Assembly: GCF_023016265.1 (NCBI RefSeq)
Contig: NZ_CP095412.1
Location: 744,001-808,000 of the forward strand
Direction of reading: 5' to 3'
DNA length: 64,000 nt
Source of the DNA: Blastococcus sp. PRF04-17
GTDB lineage: Bacteria; Actinomycetota; Actinomycetes; Mycobacteriales; Geodermatophilaceae
Of the stretch, positions 54,475-63,802 are shown piece by piece; within the stretch, counting starts at the first letter, position 1; each line of letters starts with the position of its first letter. The notes below the pieces were generated by a model, which saw only the letters and a list, made by a program, of their open reading frames with translations, did no database searches and was not told where the DNA came from. Position numbers and translations under genes: made by a program.

Positions 54475-55203
54475 CTACTCGTCGGGCGAAGCGTATTGAG
54501 GCCGGTCGAGGGGCCGCAACGCGTCCACGACCACGCGGTCGAACTGGTCGATGGTGACCGTTCCGCCGCGGCCGGTGATGTGCGGGACCACGCCGCCCGG
54601 GATGTTCATCGCCGTCGCCATGTTCTGCGGCGAGCCGATGACGACGAACTCGTACGGGGCGGTGATGGGCTGCCCGTCGACCTCGAGCGCGCCGGCGCTG
54701 CCGGTGACGGCCGTGGACAGGCCCACGCGCACCCCGTCGATCTGCATCGTCTCCGCGCCCGCACCGCGCAGCTCCTGGATCGTGTCGACCAGGTCCGTGA
54801 CCCGCACCTCGCCCCGGGGGTCGCGGATGGTCAGCACCAGGCCCGGGCCCTCGGCCGCCACGGTGCCGGTGAGGATGCCGATCGCCTCGGTCTGGCTGCG
54901 CGCCGCCTCCAGCGCGGTCGACGAGCGGCCGTCGGAGCCCGAGAGTCGCCGCAGCTCGGCACGCTGGTCGGCGATCTGCTGCCGCAGCCGCGCCTCGCGG
55001 GCGTTGAGCTCGTCGAGGATGCGCACCAGGTCCTCCTCGCGGGCCGCGGCCAGACCCTCGTCGTCCCCGACGCTGCGGACCTGGACCGCCAGGGCGAAGC
55101 CGAGAACCAGCGTCAGGACGGCGATCAGCGCGGCCGCCAGCGGGTCGCGGCCCAGCCGCCGGCGCGGCGCGGCCGGGGCCGGATCGGCGGAGGCGTCGGT
55201 CAT
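54475..55203 (-). CDS. DUF881 family membrane-anchored protein, Rv1825-like
   Basis: A 242-residue protein with one N-terminal membrane helix (PLAAALIAVLTLVLGFALAVQVR, residues ~22-44), a coiled coil (EDLVRILDELNAREARLRQQIADQRAELRRL) and a DUF881 domain facing outside (GILTGTVAAEGPGLVLTIRDPRGEV, QIDGVRVGLSTAVTGSAGALEVDG, YEFVVIGSPQNMATAMNIPGGVV). Second DUF881 paralogue of this cluster. ATG overlaps the stop of the small basic protein gene by 4 nt. In mycobacteria these proteins are linked to cell growth. Confidence 0.92.
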   Translation of the reverse strand: MTDASADPAPAAPRRRLGRDPLAAALIAVLTLVLGFALAVQVRSVGDDEGLAAAREEDLVRILDELNAREARLRQQIADQRAELRRLSGSDGRSSTALEAARSQTEAIGILTGTVAAEGPGLVLTIRDPRGEVRVTDLVDTIQELRGAGAETMQIDGVRVGLSTAVTGSAGALEVDGQPITAPYEFVVIGSPQNMATAMNIPGGVVPHITGRGGTVTIDQFDRVVVDALRPLDRPQYASPDE

Positions 55204-55532
55204 GCCCGGAACACGTGCCTGCGGATCGCCGCGGCGTTGCCGAAGATGCGGATGCCGAGCACCACCACGACGGCGGTGGACAGCTGGGCGCCCACGCCGA
55301 GCTGGTCGCCGAGGAACACGATGAGACCGGCGACGACGACGTTCGAGACGAACGAGATGACGAACACCTTGGCGTCGAAGATGCCGTCGAGCTGGGCACG
55401 GAACCCGCCGAACACGGCGTCGAGCGCGGCCACGACCGCGATGGGCAGGTAGGGCTGCAGCCACAGCGGGACGGTCGGGTCGAAGATCAGGCCGAGCAGC
55501 ACGCCGGCGGCCAGCCCGAGGATGGGGATCAC
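55200..55532 (-). CDS. sbp: Small basic family membrane protein (DUF1290), Rv1824-like
   Basis: A 110-residue protein with three hydrophobic segments: IPILGLAAGVLLGLIF, YLPIAVVAALDAVFGGFRA and VFVISFVSNVVVAGLIVFLG. AALDAVFGGFRAQLDGIFD is the diagnostic block of Sbp/DUF1290, conserved from Bacillus (downstream of ylxX) to actinobacteria. GTG 55532 overlaps the first DUF881 gene, and its 3' end overlaps the second, so three membrane proteins are translated as a coupled set. Confidence 0.94.
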   Translation of the reverse strand: MIPILGLAAGVLLGLIFDPTVPLWLQPYLPIAVVAALDAVFGGFRAQLDGIFDAKVFVISFVSNVVVAGLIVFLGDQLGVGAQLSTAVVVVLGIRIFGNAAAIRRHVFRA

Positions 55533-56400
55533 TGGTCGGCCTCCGGTCGGGCGTTGCGCAGCTCCGGGATGTTCGCGGCGGGCAGGGTCAGCTCCTCCTC
55601 CCGGGAGAAGTCGAAACGAAGCCCGAGGGACGCCGAGAGCTCGGCCAGGGCGATCACCTCGGTGCTGGTGAGGAATTCCCGGGACAGGGTCTCGGGATCG
55701 CCGATGGCGCTGACCTCGTACGGGTTGGACACCGGACGGAAGTCGACGAGCACCGCCTCCCCGGCGAAGCGGATGGCGGTGGTCGGCCCGAGGCGCTGGC
55801 CGTTGATGCTGATCGCCTCGGCGCCGGCGGCCCACAGGGCATTGACCACCAGCTGCAGATCGCCGTCCTGGACGCGTCCCCGGGGATCCACCTCGGCGTC
55901 ACCGCCGACCGGGTCGTCGTCGGCCTTCGGATCGGCGTTCGCGAGCGTCACCAGCATGCCGGGGCCGGTCACGCGGACGGCTGCGGCCGACTGCTCGGCG
56001 ACCGTGAGCCGGTCCAGCGCCTCCTGCCCGACGGCGCTGGCGGCGAGCAGCTCGGCACGGCTGCTGGCCACCTCGGCCCGCAGCCCCTCGAGCTGGGCGG
56101 CCAGGTCGTCGCTGAGCGCCGACTCCTTCTGGATGTCGTCGACGAGCGCCGCGCGCACCTCCTCGCGCCCTGCCGCCGTGGCCGCCGCCTGGTCGTAGGT
56201 GACCGCCGCGAGCAGCCCGGCGAACGCCATGGTCGCGGCCACCAGGGCTCGGCCCCGCCAGCGCGGCCCCGGGGTCCCACCGCGCGCCGCCTTCGCCTCG
56301 GCGGCCTGCACGTACGCGGGGTCGAGCGTCTCGGCGAGGACGGCGTCGAGCAGCGAGGCACCGAGCGACCGGGGGCTGCCCCGCGCAGGGCGGTACTCAT
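55529..56400 (-). CDS. DUF881 family protein, Rv1823-like (frameshifted near 5' end)
   Basis: MSTALRGAA begins at ATG 56400; after a frame break in a G5 run (56371-56375, plus strand) it continues RSLGASLLDAVLAETLDPAYVQAAEAKAARG, a typical start. A membrane helix (ALVAATMAFAGLLAAVTYDQ) is followed by an extracellular coiled coil (ESALSDDLAAQLEGLRAEVA) and a DUF881 domain (RVTGPGMLVTLANADP, NALWAAGAEAISINGQRLGP, NPYEVSAIGDPETLS). The uninterrupted part alone runs 55529-56311. One missing C explains the break. Confidence 0.88.
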
Positions 56401-56410
56401 GACGGCCGGC

Positions 56411-57094
56411 TCACGTCGTCGTCCGGGCGGCCCGCTCGGCGCGGACGATGCCCGCCACCTGGATGACGTAGAACAGGCCGGCCAGCACGTAGAGGACCGT
56501 CCCCCAGATGGTGAAGGCCCACGCGAACGGCTCGATGACGGTGGCGAACCAGCTGTCGCCGTCGGCCAGCAGCAGACCCGGGAACGCGTACAGCAGCAGC
56601 AGCGTCGCCGCCTTGCCGAGGTAGTGCACCTGCAGCGGTGGATAACCGTAGTGCCGCAGGATCAGCAGCATGCCGCCGAGGACGAACTCGCGCCCGACCA
56701 GCAGCGCCACCACCCAGACCGGCACGATCTCGCGCAGCGACAGCGCGATCAGCGTGCTGACGATGTAGAGGCGGTCGGCCGCCGGATCCAGGAGCGCGCC
56801 CAGCCGGCTGCTCTGGTCCAGCCACCTGGCGAGCTTCCCGTCGAGCCAGTCGGTCACCCCGGAGATCATGAGGACGACGACCGCCCAGCCGTCGGCCTCG
56901 GGCACCAGGAGCAGCCAGAGGAACAACGGGACGCCGAGCAGCCGGAGCACGGAGATGGCGTTGGGCCAGGTCCAGATGCGGTCCGGCAACGTCTCCCGGT
57001 CGGTGACCGGCGGCGAGCCGTGGACCCCGGGCACCGGATCGCCGGGGTGGCCGCCGGGGAAGGCAGCCGCCGACGGACCGTTCGACGACGTCAC
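56411..57094 (-). CDS. CDP-alcohol phosphatidyltransferase (PgsA-like), Rv1822-like
   Basis: Membrane transferase condensing CDP-diacylglycerol with an alcohol such as glycerol-3-phosphate. The CDP-OH-P motif DGxxARxxxxxxxxGxxxDxxxD is present in DWLDGKLARWLDQSSRLGALLDPAADRL (read as DGKLAR and GALLDPAAD). Several membrane segments follow, including VGREFVLGGMLLIL. GTG 57094 is preferred over GTG 57112 because GGAGGA precedes it at good spacing. It heads the leftward Rv1822-1832-like block. Confidence 0.9.
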   Translation of the reverse strand: MTSSNGPSAAAFPGGHPGDPVPGVHGSPPVTDRETLPDRIWTWPNAISVLRLLGVPLFLWLLLVPEADGWAVVVLMISGVTDWLDGKLARWLDQSSRLGALLDPAADRLYIVSTLIALSLREIVPVWVVALLVGREFVLGGMLLILRHYGYPPLQVHYLGKAATLLLLYAFPGLLLADGDSWFATVIEPFAWAFTIWGTVLYVLAGLFYVIQVAGIVRAERAARTTT

Positions 57095-57155
57095 TGCTCC
57101 TCCACCCCGCACGACAGCCCGCTCACCGTGAGGCTAGTAGAAGGACCCTGTCGTC

Positions 57156-57181
57156 CTCGCCACTCCCAGGCTCGTGGCGAG
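57156..57181. terminator. Hairpin between the EF-G2 gene and pgsA-like gene
   Basis: Perfect 8-bp stem CTCGCCAC / GTGGCGAG with a 10-nt loop, ~40 bp beyond the end of the leftward EF-G2 gene and upstream of pgsA. Might be a terminator of the upstream strand or a leader hairpin; role uncertain. Confidence 0.45.
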
Positions 57182-57222
57182 CCTCTGGACGGGGCCTGGC
57201 GCGGGAACGGCCAGGCAGGGCG

Positions 57223-59301
57223 TTACGCGGACACCGCCAGGTTGGCCGGGGCGGGTTCGTAGCCCAGCGGTCGCCGGTCGAAGCTGCCGGTCCCGTGCGT
57301 GACCGAGCGGAGGACGCCGGGATAGGTCAGCAGCTCGACCTCCGGCACCTCGGCGCGCACCGTCGTGCGGTCTCGGGCCGGGTCGGCCTCGCTGCCGGTG
57401 ACCCGCGCCCGGCGGGCGGACAGGTCGCTCATCACCGCGCCGACGTACTCACCGGGGACGACGACCTCGACCTCGCACCAGGGCTCGAGGACCTTGGTGC
57501 CGGCCGCCGCCGCGGCCTCGCGCAGCGCCAGCGCGCCGGCGGCCTGGAACGCGGCGTCGGAGGAGTCGACCGAGTGCGCCTTGCCGTCGACGAGGGTGAC
57601 GTGGACGTCGACCAGCGGCCGGTCGCCGCTGATCCCCCGCTCGGCCTGGCTGCGGATCCCCTTCTCGACGCTGCCGTGGAACTGGCTGGGCACCGTGCCG
57701 CCGACGATCCGCTGCTCGAAGACGATGCCCGAGCCGGGCGGACCCGGTTCGGCGTCGACCACCACGACGGCGTACTGGCCGTGACCACCGGACTGCTTGA
57801 CGTGCCGTCCGGTGACCCGCGTGGCGCCCGCCAGCGTCTCGACCATCGGCACGCGCACGGGCACCGTGCTCACCGCGACCCCGTGCCGGGTCCGCAGCCG
57901 TTCGAGGAGCACCTCGGCGTGCGCCTCGCCGACGCACCAGAGCAGGAGCTGGCCGGTGTCCTGGCGGCGTTCGAGACGGACCGTCGGGTCCTCGGCCACC
58001 AGCCGGGCCAGCGCCGTGGCCAGCCGGTCCTCGTCGGCCCGCGACGCGGCCTCGACCGCGACCGGCAGCTGTGGCGTCGGCAGTTCCCAGGGCGCGACGA
58101 GCCGCGGGTCGTCCGGCGAGGACAGGGTGTCACCGGTCTCGGCGCTGGCCAGGCGCGCCACCGCGCAGATGTCCCCGGCCGGGCACGCCGCGACGGTACG
58201 GAGGGTCCCCCCGAGCGGCGCGGACACCGCACCGATGCGCTCGTCGACGTCGTGGTCGGGGTGGCCACGCTCGGCCATGCCGTGCCCGGAGACGTGGATC
58301 GGCATGTCCGGTCGCAGGGTCCCGGAGAAGACGCGCACCAGGGAGACGCGGCCCAGGTAGGGGTCCGTGGTCGTCTTCACGACCTCGGCGACGAGCGGGC
58401 CGTCGGGGTCGCAGTCCAGCGAGGACGGTGAGCCGCCGTCCGGCCGGGTGGCCGACGGGCAGCCGTGCTCCATCGGGCAGGGGAACGCCGGGACGAGGAG
58501 GTCGAGCAGCTCCGCGACGCCCACCCCGGTGAGCGGCGCCACGGTGAGGATCGGGTGGAAGTGTCCGCGCGCGACCGCCGTCTCGAGGTCGGCGATGAGG
58601 TCGGCGACGGCGAGCTCGTCCCCGGCCAGGTACCGGTCCATGAGCGTCTCGTCCTCGCTCTCGCCGATGATCCCCTCGATCAGCTCGGCCCGGAGGCGGT
58701 CGGCGTCGGGGATCCCGGTCGCCGAGTCGGGGTGCGGCTCGAGAAGTGACACGAGCCCGGTGACCGATCCGTCGGACCCGCGCTGCACGAGGTGCAGGCG
58801 GTGCACCCCCTCCCCCAGCATCGACTGGCACATGCGGACCGTCTCGTCGACGTCGGCGCGGGCCTTGTCCAGCTGGGTGACGACCACCGCCCGCGGCATG
58901 CCGACGGCCGCGCACTCCTCCCAGAGCTGGACGGTCGAGGCGTCGACGCCGTTCACGGCCGAGACGACGAAGAGGGCCGCATCAGCGGCCCTCAGTCCTG
59001 CGCGCAACTCCCCGACGAAGTCGGGCGACCCGGGGGTGTCGAGCAGGTTGATCTTGTGCCCGGCGTGCTCGATGCTCGCCACGCCGAGCGACACGGAGCG
59101 CTGCTGGCGGATTTCCACCTCCTCGTTGTCGAGGCACGTGGTGCCGTCCTCCACCCGCCCCGCGCGCGGCAGCGCCCCGGCGGCCACCAGCAGGGCCTCG
59201 GCGAGGGTGGTCTTCCCCGCGCCCGCGTGACCGACCAGGGCCACGTTCCGGACTTTCGCCGCCGCGCGGGGTGCCGGCGCGGTGCCGCTGTCCTTCGCCA
59301 T
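57223..59301 (-). CDS. Elongation factor G-like protein EF-G2
   Basis: A 692-residue EF-G paralogue. G1 is ALVGHAGAGKTTLAEALL (about residue 25), G3 LLDTPGSPDFVGEL; G4 is TQLDKARADVD in place of NKxD, a mark of the EF-G2 group, which is thought not to support normal translocation. Domains II-V follow (RVFSGTLRPDMPI, QRIVGGTVPSQFHGSVEKGI, VPGEYVGAVMSDLSARRARV). ATG 59301 matches the family N-terminus; the frame is open upstream. Its usual role is unknown, possibly ribosome-linked stress. Most of the domain order is intact. Confidence 0.95.
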   Translation of the reverse strand: MAKDSGTAPAPRAAAKVRNVALVGHAGAGKTTLAEALLVAAGALPRAGRVEDGTTCLDNEEVEIRQQRSVSLGVASIEHAGHKINLLDTPGSPDFVGELRAGLRAADAALFVVSAVNGVDASTVQLWEECAAVGMPRAVVVTQLDKARADVDETVRMCQSMLGEGVHRLHLVQRGSDGSVTGLVSLLEPHPDSATGIPDADRLRAELIEGIIGESEDETLMDRYLAGDELAVADLIADLETAVARGHFHPILTVAPLTGVGVAELLDLLVPAFPCPMEHGCPSATRPDGGSPSSLDCDPDGPLVAEVVKTTTDPYLGRVSLVRVFSGTLRPDMPIHVSGHGMAERGHPDHDVDERIGAVSAPLGGTLRTVAACPAGDICAVARLASAETGDTLSSPDDPRLVAPWELPTPQLPVAVEAASRADEDRLATALARLVAEDPTVRLERRQDTGQLLLWCVGEAHAEVLLERLRTRHGVAVSTVPVRVPMVETLAGATRVTGRHVKQSGGHGQYAVVVVDAEPGPPGSGIVFEQRIVGGTVPSQFHGSVEKGIRSQAERGISGDRPLVDVHVTLVDGKAHSVDSSDAAFQAAGALALREAAAAAGTKVLEPWCEVEVVVPGEYVGAVMSDLSARRARVTGSEADPARDRTTVRAEVPEVELLTYPGVLRSVTHGTGSFDRRPLGYEPAPANLAVSA

Positions 59302-59308
59302 CGGGCGC

Positions 59309-59506
59309 TCAGCCCCGGGTGGTCTCTGCGCGGACCACGCTGGCGGTGCCCTGGGGGAAGAACAGCCCCTCGTGCCCGTCCTCCCACCGCACCCGGTAGG
59401 GCGGACCTCCGCCGGGCTCGTGGCACTCGATGACCTCACCGGTGCGATCGGCTTCACCCTGGTGTGTCGAACGGACGACGATCCGATCCCCGAAATGCGC
59501 TTCCAC
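59309..59506 (-). CDS. DUF1918 family small protein
   Basis: A 65-residue SH3-like protein: VEAHFGDRIVVRSTHQGEAD, EVIECHEPGGGPPYRVRWEDG, HEGLFFPQGTASVV. The PPYRVRW-DGHEGLxFPG core is the DUF1918 signature of actinobacteria. GTG 59506 is preferred since CTGGAGGCCGCC gives a Shine-Dalgarno and matches the family start; a GTG at 59569 would add 21 residues from a CA-rich stretch. Function unknown; sits between EF-G2 and DUF2243 genes. Confidence 0.82.
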   Translation of the reverse strand: MEAHFGDRIVVRSTHQGEADRTGEVIECHEPGGGPPYRVRWEDGHEGLFFPQGTASVVRAETTRG

Positions 59507-59594
59507 GGCGGCCTCCAGGCGGCTGCTCTGTGTGTGGGCTGTGTGTTGTGCGTGTGTGGTGTACCTCACAGCCTGCCCGCCGCGGCGGGCGCGA

Positions 59595-60095
59595 TCAAGG
59601 GGCCTGCGGATGTGCCCGCGCGAGCAGCCGGCGCGCCCCCTGACGGTGCACCCACCAGCCCACCGCCACCAGGACGACGCCCGAGAGGAGGAAGCCCAGA
59701 TCCCAGCTCAGCGGCGCGCCGAGGTCGTCCCGCACGTGGTGGACGCCGAGGAGCTGGTGGTTGACCAGGCCCTCGACGAGGTTGAACAGGCCCCACCCGA
59801 CCAGCACCAGCCCCAGGTGGAAGCGGTAGTTCGGGGCGAGTCGCCCCTGCCGCCAGGCGGCGATCGAGGTCAGCGACGCGGCCACCACGAGCACCCACGT
59901 CGCCGCGTGGAAGAAGCCGTCGGCGACCGTGTTGAGCTCCAGGCCCGCGAGCGTGGTGGGAGACGTGCGGGCGCTGACCATGTGGTGCCACTGCAGGATC
60001 TGGTGCAGCACGATCCCGTCGACGAAGCCGCCCAGCCCGAGCCCGAGGAGCAGCCCCGAGGTCCGCGGCGGCGGCCGGTGCCGGGACGTCGTCAC
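59595..60095 (-). CDS. DUF2243 family membrane protein
   Basis: A 166-residue, four-helix membrane protein. LGLGGFVDGIVLHQILQWHHM (read as GFVDGIVLHQILQWHHM, about residue 22) is the DUF2243 hallmark, with conserved His residues that could bind metal; NLVEGLVNHQLLGVHHVRD repeats the pattern in the second half, implying an internal duplication. GTG or ATG at 60095. Family function unknown; relatives often sit near cytochrome or copper genes, but not here. Confidence 0.9.
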   Translation of the reverse strand: MTTSRHRPPPRTSGLLLGLGLGGFVDGIVLHQILQWHHMVSARTSPTTLAGLELNTVADGFFHAATWVLVVAASLTSIAAWRQGRLAPNYRFHLGLVLVGWGLFNLVEGLVNHQLLGVHHVRDDLGAPLSWDLGFLLSGVVLVAVGWWVHRQGARRLLARAHPQAP

Positions 60096-60126
60096 GTGGC
60101 CGCACTACCCGCCGTGGCCGCACCGC

Positions 60127-61317
60127 TCACCCGGATTCCAGAACCCGGGCGGCGACGTGCCGGCCGATGGCCAGCGCCGACGTGGCGGCCGGCGAGGGCG
60201 CGTTGCGCACCGTCACGACGGGCCCGATCCGGTGGATGCGGAAGTCGTCGACCAGCGTGCCGTCGCGGTCGACCGCCTGCGCCCGGACGCCCGACGGCGC
60301 CCGCCGGACGTCGGAGTCGCGGAGGGACGGCACGAACTCGCGTGCGGAGGAGAGGAAGGCCGACCGGGACAGCGAGCCGCGGAGCTCGCCGAGACCGGTC
60401 CGCCAGTGCCGCCGTGCCATGGCGCGCGTGCCCGGCCAACCGAGCGCCTCGCGCAGGTCGCGGAGGTCGACGTCCCGCCATCGGTAGCCCTCCCGGGCCA
60501 GCGCGAGGACGGCGTTCGGCCCGATGTCGACGCCCCCGCCGACGCGCCGGGTGAAGTGCACGCCGAGGAACGGGTACCGCGGGTCGGGCACCGGGTAGAT
60601 CAGGCCACGCACGAGGTGCTCGCGTTCGGGAACCAGGCGGTAGTACTCGCCGCGGAAGGGCACGATCGCCGGCTCGTCCTGGTCACCGGCCAGCCGGGCG
60701 ACGCGGTCGGACTGGAGGCCGGCGCAGACGACCAGCCGGTCCACGCCGAGTTCCCGCTCCGCGGCACGGACCACCACGCCCCCTCCCTGGCGGCGCAGCC
60801 TGGTCATCCGGAACCCGAGGAGGATCTCGTGGCCGCCCTCGCGCAGGTCCCGGGCGAGGGCGCGGGCGACGGCCGAGAAGTCGACGACGGCGGTGCGCGG
60901 CGAGTGCAGCGCCGCGCTCCCCGTCGCCGCCGGCTCGATCTCCGTCAGCTCGCCGGAGGTCAGCCTGCGGAGTCCCGGCACACCGTTCGCGGTCGCCCGG
61001 CGTTCGATCTCACGCAGTGCGGGCAGCTCGTCGTCCCGGCGGGCGACGACGAGCTTGCCGCACTCGTCGTAGGCGAGGCCGTGCTGGGCGCAGAACTCGC
61101 GCAGCAGCAGCCGGCCCCGGGTGCACAGCTCGGCCTTGAGCGACCCCGGCGGGTAGTACAGACCGGCGTGGACGACGCCGCTGTTGTGCCCCGTCTGGTG
61201 GGCGGCGACCTCGTCCTCCTTGTCCACCACGGTCACCCGCGCGTCGGGGCGGAGCTGGGCGAGGCTGCGAGCCACCGCGAGGCCGACGATGCCGGCGCCG
61301 ACGATCCCGATGCGCAC
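60127..61317 (-). CDS. lhgO: L-2-hydroxyglutarate oxidase
   Basis: FAD-dependent oxidase (DAO family) that oxidises L-2-hydroxyglutarate to 2-oxoglutarate. The FAD motif is IGIVGAGIVGLAVARSLAQL (residues 3-22). Family-specific blocks are HQTGHNSGVVHAGLYYPPGSLKAELC (read as HNSGVVHAGLYYPPGS), REYFRLVPEREHLV-type FRGEYYRLVPEREHLV, and FLGVHFTRRVGGGVDIGPNAVLALAREGY. 396 residues, normal. GTG start, divergent from pabB with ~46 bp between starts. It may feed 2-oxoglutarate metabolism controlled by GarA (inference). Confidence 0.93.
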   Translation of the reverse strand: MRIGIVGAGIVGLAVARSLAQLRPDARVTVVDKEDEVAAHQTGHNSGVVHAGLYYPPGSLKAELCTRGRLLLREFCAQHGLAYDECGKLVVARRDDELPALREIERRATANGVPGLRRLTSGELTEIEPAATGSAALHSPRTAVVDFSAVARALARDLREGGHEILLGFRMTRLRRQGGGVVVRAAERELGVDRLVVCAGLQSDRVARLAGDQDEPAIVPFRGEYYRLVPEREHLVRGLIYPVPDPRYPFLGVHFTRRVGGGVDIGPNAVLALAREGYRWRDVDLRDLREALGWPGTRAMARRHWRTGLGELRGSLSRSAFLSSAREFVPSLRDSDVRRAPSGVRAQAVDRDGTLVDDFRIHRIGPVVTVRNAPSPAATSALAIGRHVAARVLESG

Positions 61318-61363
61318 TCACCCATCGTCGGGGCGGCTCCCGGTCGATGCCAGCATCGACCCC

Positions 61364-63138
61364 GTGCGGAAGCCCTGGGCGCGGTTCGACGACCTGGTCG
61401 CCGGCCGTGGGCTGCTCTGCCCGCCCCCGCACCGGGTTCTCGTCGCGGACCGCCGGGAGGACGTCGTCCCGGTCCTCGCCGAGGTCGACCGGGCCACGGC
61501 GGCCGGCGACTGGGCGTACGGGTTCGTCTCCTACGAGGCCGCGCCCGGCTTCGATCCCGCGCTGACGGTGGCCCCACCGGCGGCAGGCGACCCTCCCCTG
61601 GCATGGTTCGGGCTCTGCGACCGCCCACGAGAGGTCCGCCCGGTCGCGGCGGCCGACGCCGCCGGGCCCGCGTCCGCCTGGACGCCCGCGTGGACCGCCG
61701 AGCAGCACGCACGGGCCGTGAGCCGGGTCCGTGAGCTGATCGCGGCCGGCGTCACCTACCAGTGCAACCTGACCGACCGGCTGCGCGCGACGGTCGACGG
61801 CGATCCGCTCGGGCTGTACACCGCGCTGTCGCTGGCCCAGCGCGGCGCGCACAACGCCTATCTGGACATCGGCCGGCACGTGATCGCCGGCGCCAGCCCG
61901 GAGCTGTTCTTCGAGTGGTCCGGCGACCGGCTGCGCACGCGGCCGATGAAGGGCACCACGGCCCGTGGCCGCACCACCGCCGAGGACGCCGTCGTCGCCC
62001 GCCGGCTCCTGGAGAGCCCGAAGGAACGGGCGGAGAACCTGATGATCGTCGACCTGCTGCGCAACGACCTCGCCAAGGTGGCCGCCGTGGGCAGCGTCGA
62101 GGTGCCCGCCCTGTTCGCGCTCGAGCGGTACCCGACCGTCTGGCAGCTCACCTCGGAGGTGACTGCAGACCTGCGGCCGGAGTGCGGGCTGGTCGACATC
62201 TTCCGGGCGCTGTTCCCCTGCGGCTCGGTCACCGGTGCACCGAAGGCGAGCAGCATGCGGGTGATCCGGGACCTGGAAGGCGGTCCGCGGGGCGTCTACT
62301 GCGGCGCGGTGGGTCTGGTGGCGCCCGGGACGAGCTTCCGGGCGCGCTTCGCCGTCGCGATCCGCACGGCCGTGGTCGACCGCGCGACGGGAACGGCCGT
62401 GTACGGCGCGGGCGGCGGCATCACCTGGGACTCCGACGCCGCCGCCGAGCGCGCCGAGCTGCTGACGAAGGCGGCGGTGCTGACCCGGCCCCCGGGGAGC
62501 ACGAGCTGCTGGAGACGCTCGCGCTCCGTCCGGGACGAGGGCCGGTCAACCTCGACCGCCACCTGGCGCGGCTCACCGACTCGGCGGCGTACTTCGGCTT
62601 CGCGTGCGACCCCGAGCACCTCCGTGCGGCGGTGCAGGACGCGGTCGCCGGTGTCGTCGGGCCGGCCCGGGTGCGGGTCCGTCTGGCCCGCTCCGGCGCG
62701 GCCACGGTCGACGTCGGCGAGCTCCCGCCGCCGCCGGAGCGCCCCGTCGTCCTCGCGGTGGACGACGACCCGGTCGACTCGGCCAGCCCGTGGCTGGTGC
62801 ACAAGACCACGCGCCGGTCGGTGTACTCGACCCGCGCCGCGCGTCACCCGGATGCCGATGACGTCGTGCTCGTGAACGAGCGCGGGGAGGTCACCGAGAC
62901 CACGATCGCCAACCTCGCGGTGCGCATCGACGGCCGCTGGTGGACCCCGCCCACCTCGTCGGGCTGCCTGCCCGGCATCGAGCGCGGCCGCCTGCTGGAG
63001 GTTGGCGCGCTGACCGAGCGCGTGCTGACCCCGGCCGACCTCGGCGCCGCGGAGGCGGTGGCCCTGGTGAGCTCGCTGCGCGGGTGGCGACCCGCCATGC
63101 TGGCTCCCAGGCACGCGCCGACCGGCGCGCGATCGTAG
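61364..63138 (+). CDS. pabB: Aminodeoxychorismate synthase component I fused to 4-amino-4-deoxychorismate lyase (frameshifted)
   Basis: Bifunctional folate enzyme. The N-terminal chorismate-binding domain has TYQCNLTDRLRA, PMKGTTARG, KERAENLMIVDLLRNDLAKV, GSVTGAPKASSMRVI and GAGGGITWDSD, all active-site blocks. The frame breaks in the C5 run at 62488-62492 after LLTKAAVLTRPP; one C restores GEHELLETLALRPG. The second domain is a class IV PLP aminotransferase/lyase (SPWLVHKTTRRSVYSTRAA with the PLP Lys, VNERGEVTETTIANLAVRI, GCLPGIERGRLLE). Makes p-aminobenzoate from chorismate with a glutaminase subunit not seen here. Confidence 0.9.
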
Positions 63139-63148
63139 GGAGGTCCGG

Positions 63149-63790
63149 GTGCAGGACCGGGGCGACGACGCCGGGGAGCTGGACCGCCAGCCTCTCGGGG
63201 AGTTCCTCGGGCAGCTGGCGGCCCGCATGCCGGCCCCGGGCGCCGGCGCGACCGCCGCGGTCGAAGCGGCGCTCGGCGCCTCGCTCCTCGCGATGGTCGG
63301 CCGGTTCACCACGGCGGAGGAGCACGCCGACACCGTTCGCGCGATCGTGGCGGCCGCCGACGCCGAGCGGGACGCCTGCCTGGCCGCGGCGGCTGCCGAC
63401 GAGCGGGCCTTCGGGGCGGTGGCCGACGCCATGAAGCTGCCGCGGGAGTCGCCCGGGGAACAGGAGCGGCGCCGCCGCTCGCTGAGCGCGGCGCAGCTCG
63501 ACGCGGCCGGGCCGCCACGGGCCGTGATCGGCTCCGCCGCGCGGCTGGTCGACCTGGCCGAGCGGATCCTCCCGATCGCGAATCCGAACCTGGTCAGCGA
63601 CGTCGCGGCGGCGACCGCCGCGGCCCGCGCCGCCGCGGGGACCGCGCGACTGGCCGTGGAGACGAACCTGCCCGGCATCTCCGACGAGCGGGCCCGCCGG
63701 GAGCTCCGGACGGCGACCGACTCCGTGGACGACCTGGCGCGCCGGGCCGACGGCGTCGAGGCCGACGTCCGCGCGCGACTGCGCGCCTGA
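63149..63790 (+). CDS. Cyclodeaminase/cyclohydrolase (FTCD_C/FchA) family protein
   Basis: A 213-residue helical protein of the formiminotransferase-cyclodeaminase C-terminal family, which acts on formimino- or methenyl-tetrahydrofolate. LGEFLGQLAARMPAPGAGATAAVEAALGASLLAMV (read as PAPGAGATAA) is the family start; RILPIANPNLVSDVAAATAAARAAAG and VETNLPGISDERARREL are further landmarks. It follows pabB by ten bases, giving a small folate-linked operon. Confidence 0.9.
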   Translation: MQDRGDDAGELDRQPLGEFLGQLAARMPAPGAGATAAVEAALGASLLAMVGRFTTAEEHADTVRAIVAAADAERDACLAAAAADERAFGAVADAMKLPRESPGEQERRRRSLSAAQLDAAGPPRAVIGSAARLVDLAERILPIANPNLVSDVAAATAAARAAAGTARLAVETNLPGISDERARRELRTATDSVDDLARRADGVEADVRARLRA

Positions 63791-63802
63791 CCGGCCGCCG
63801 AC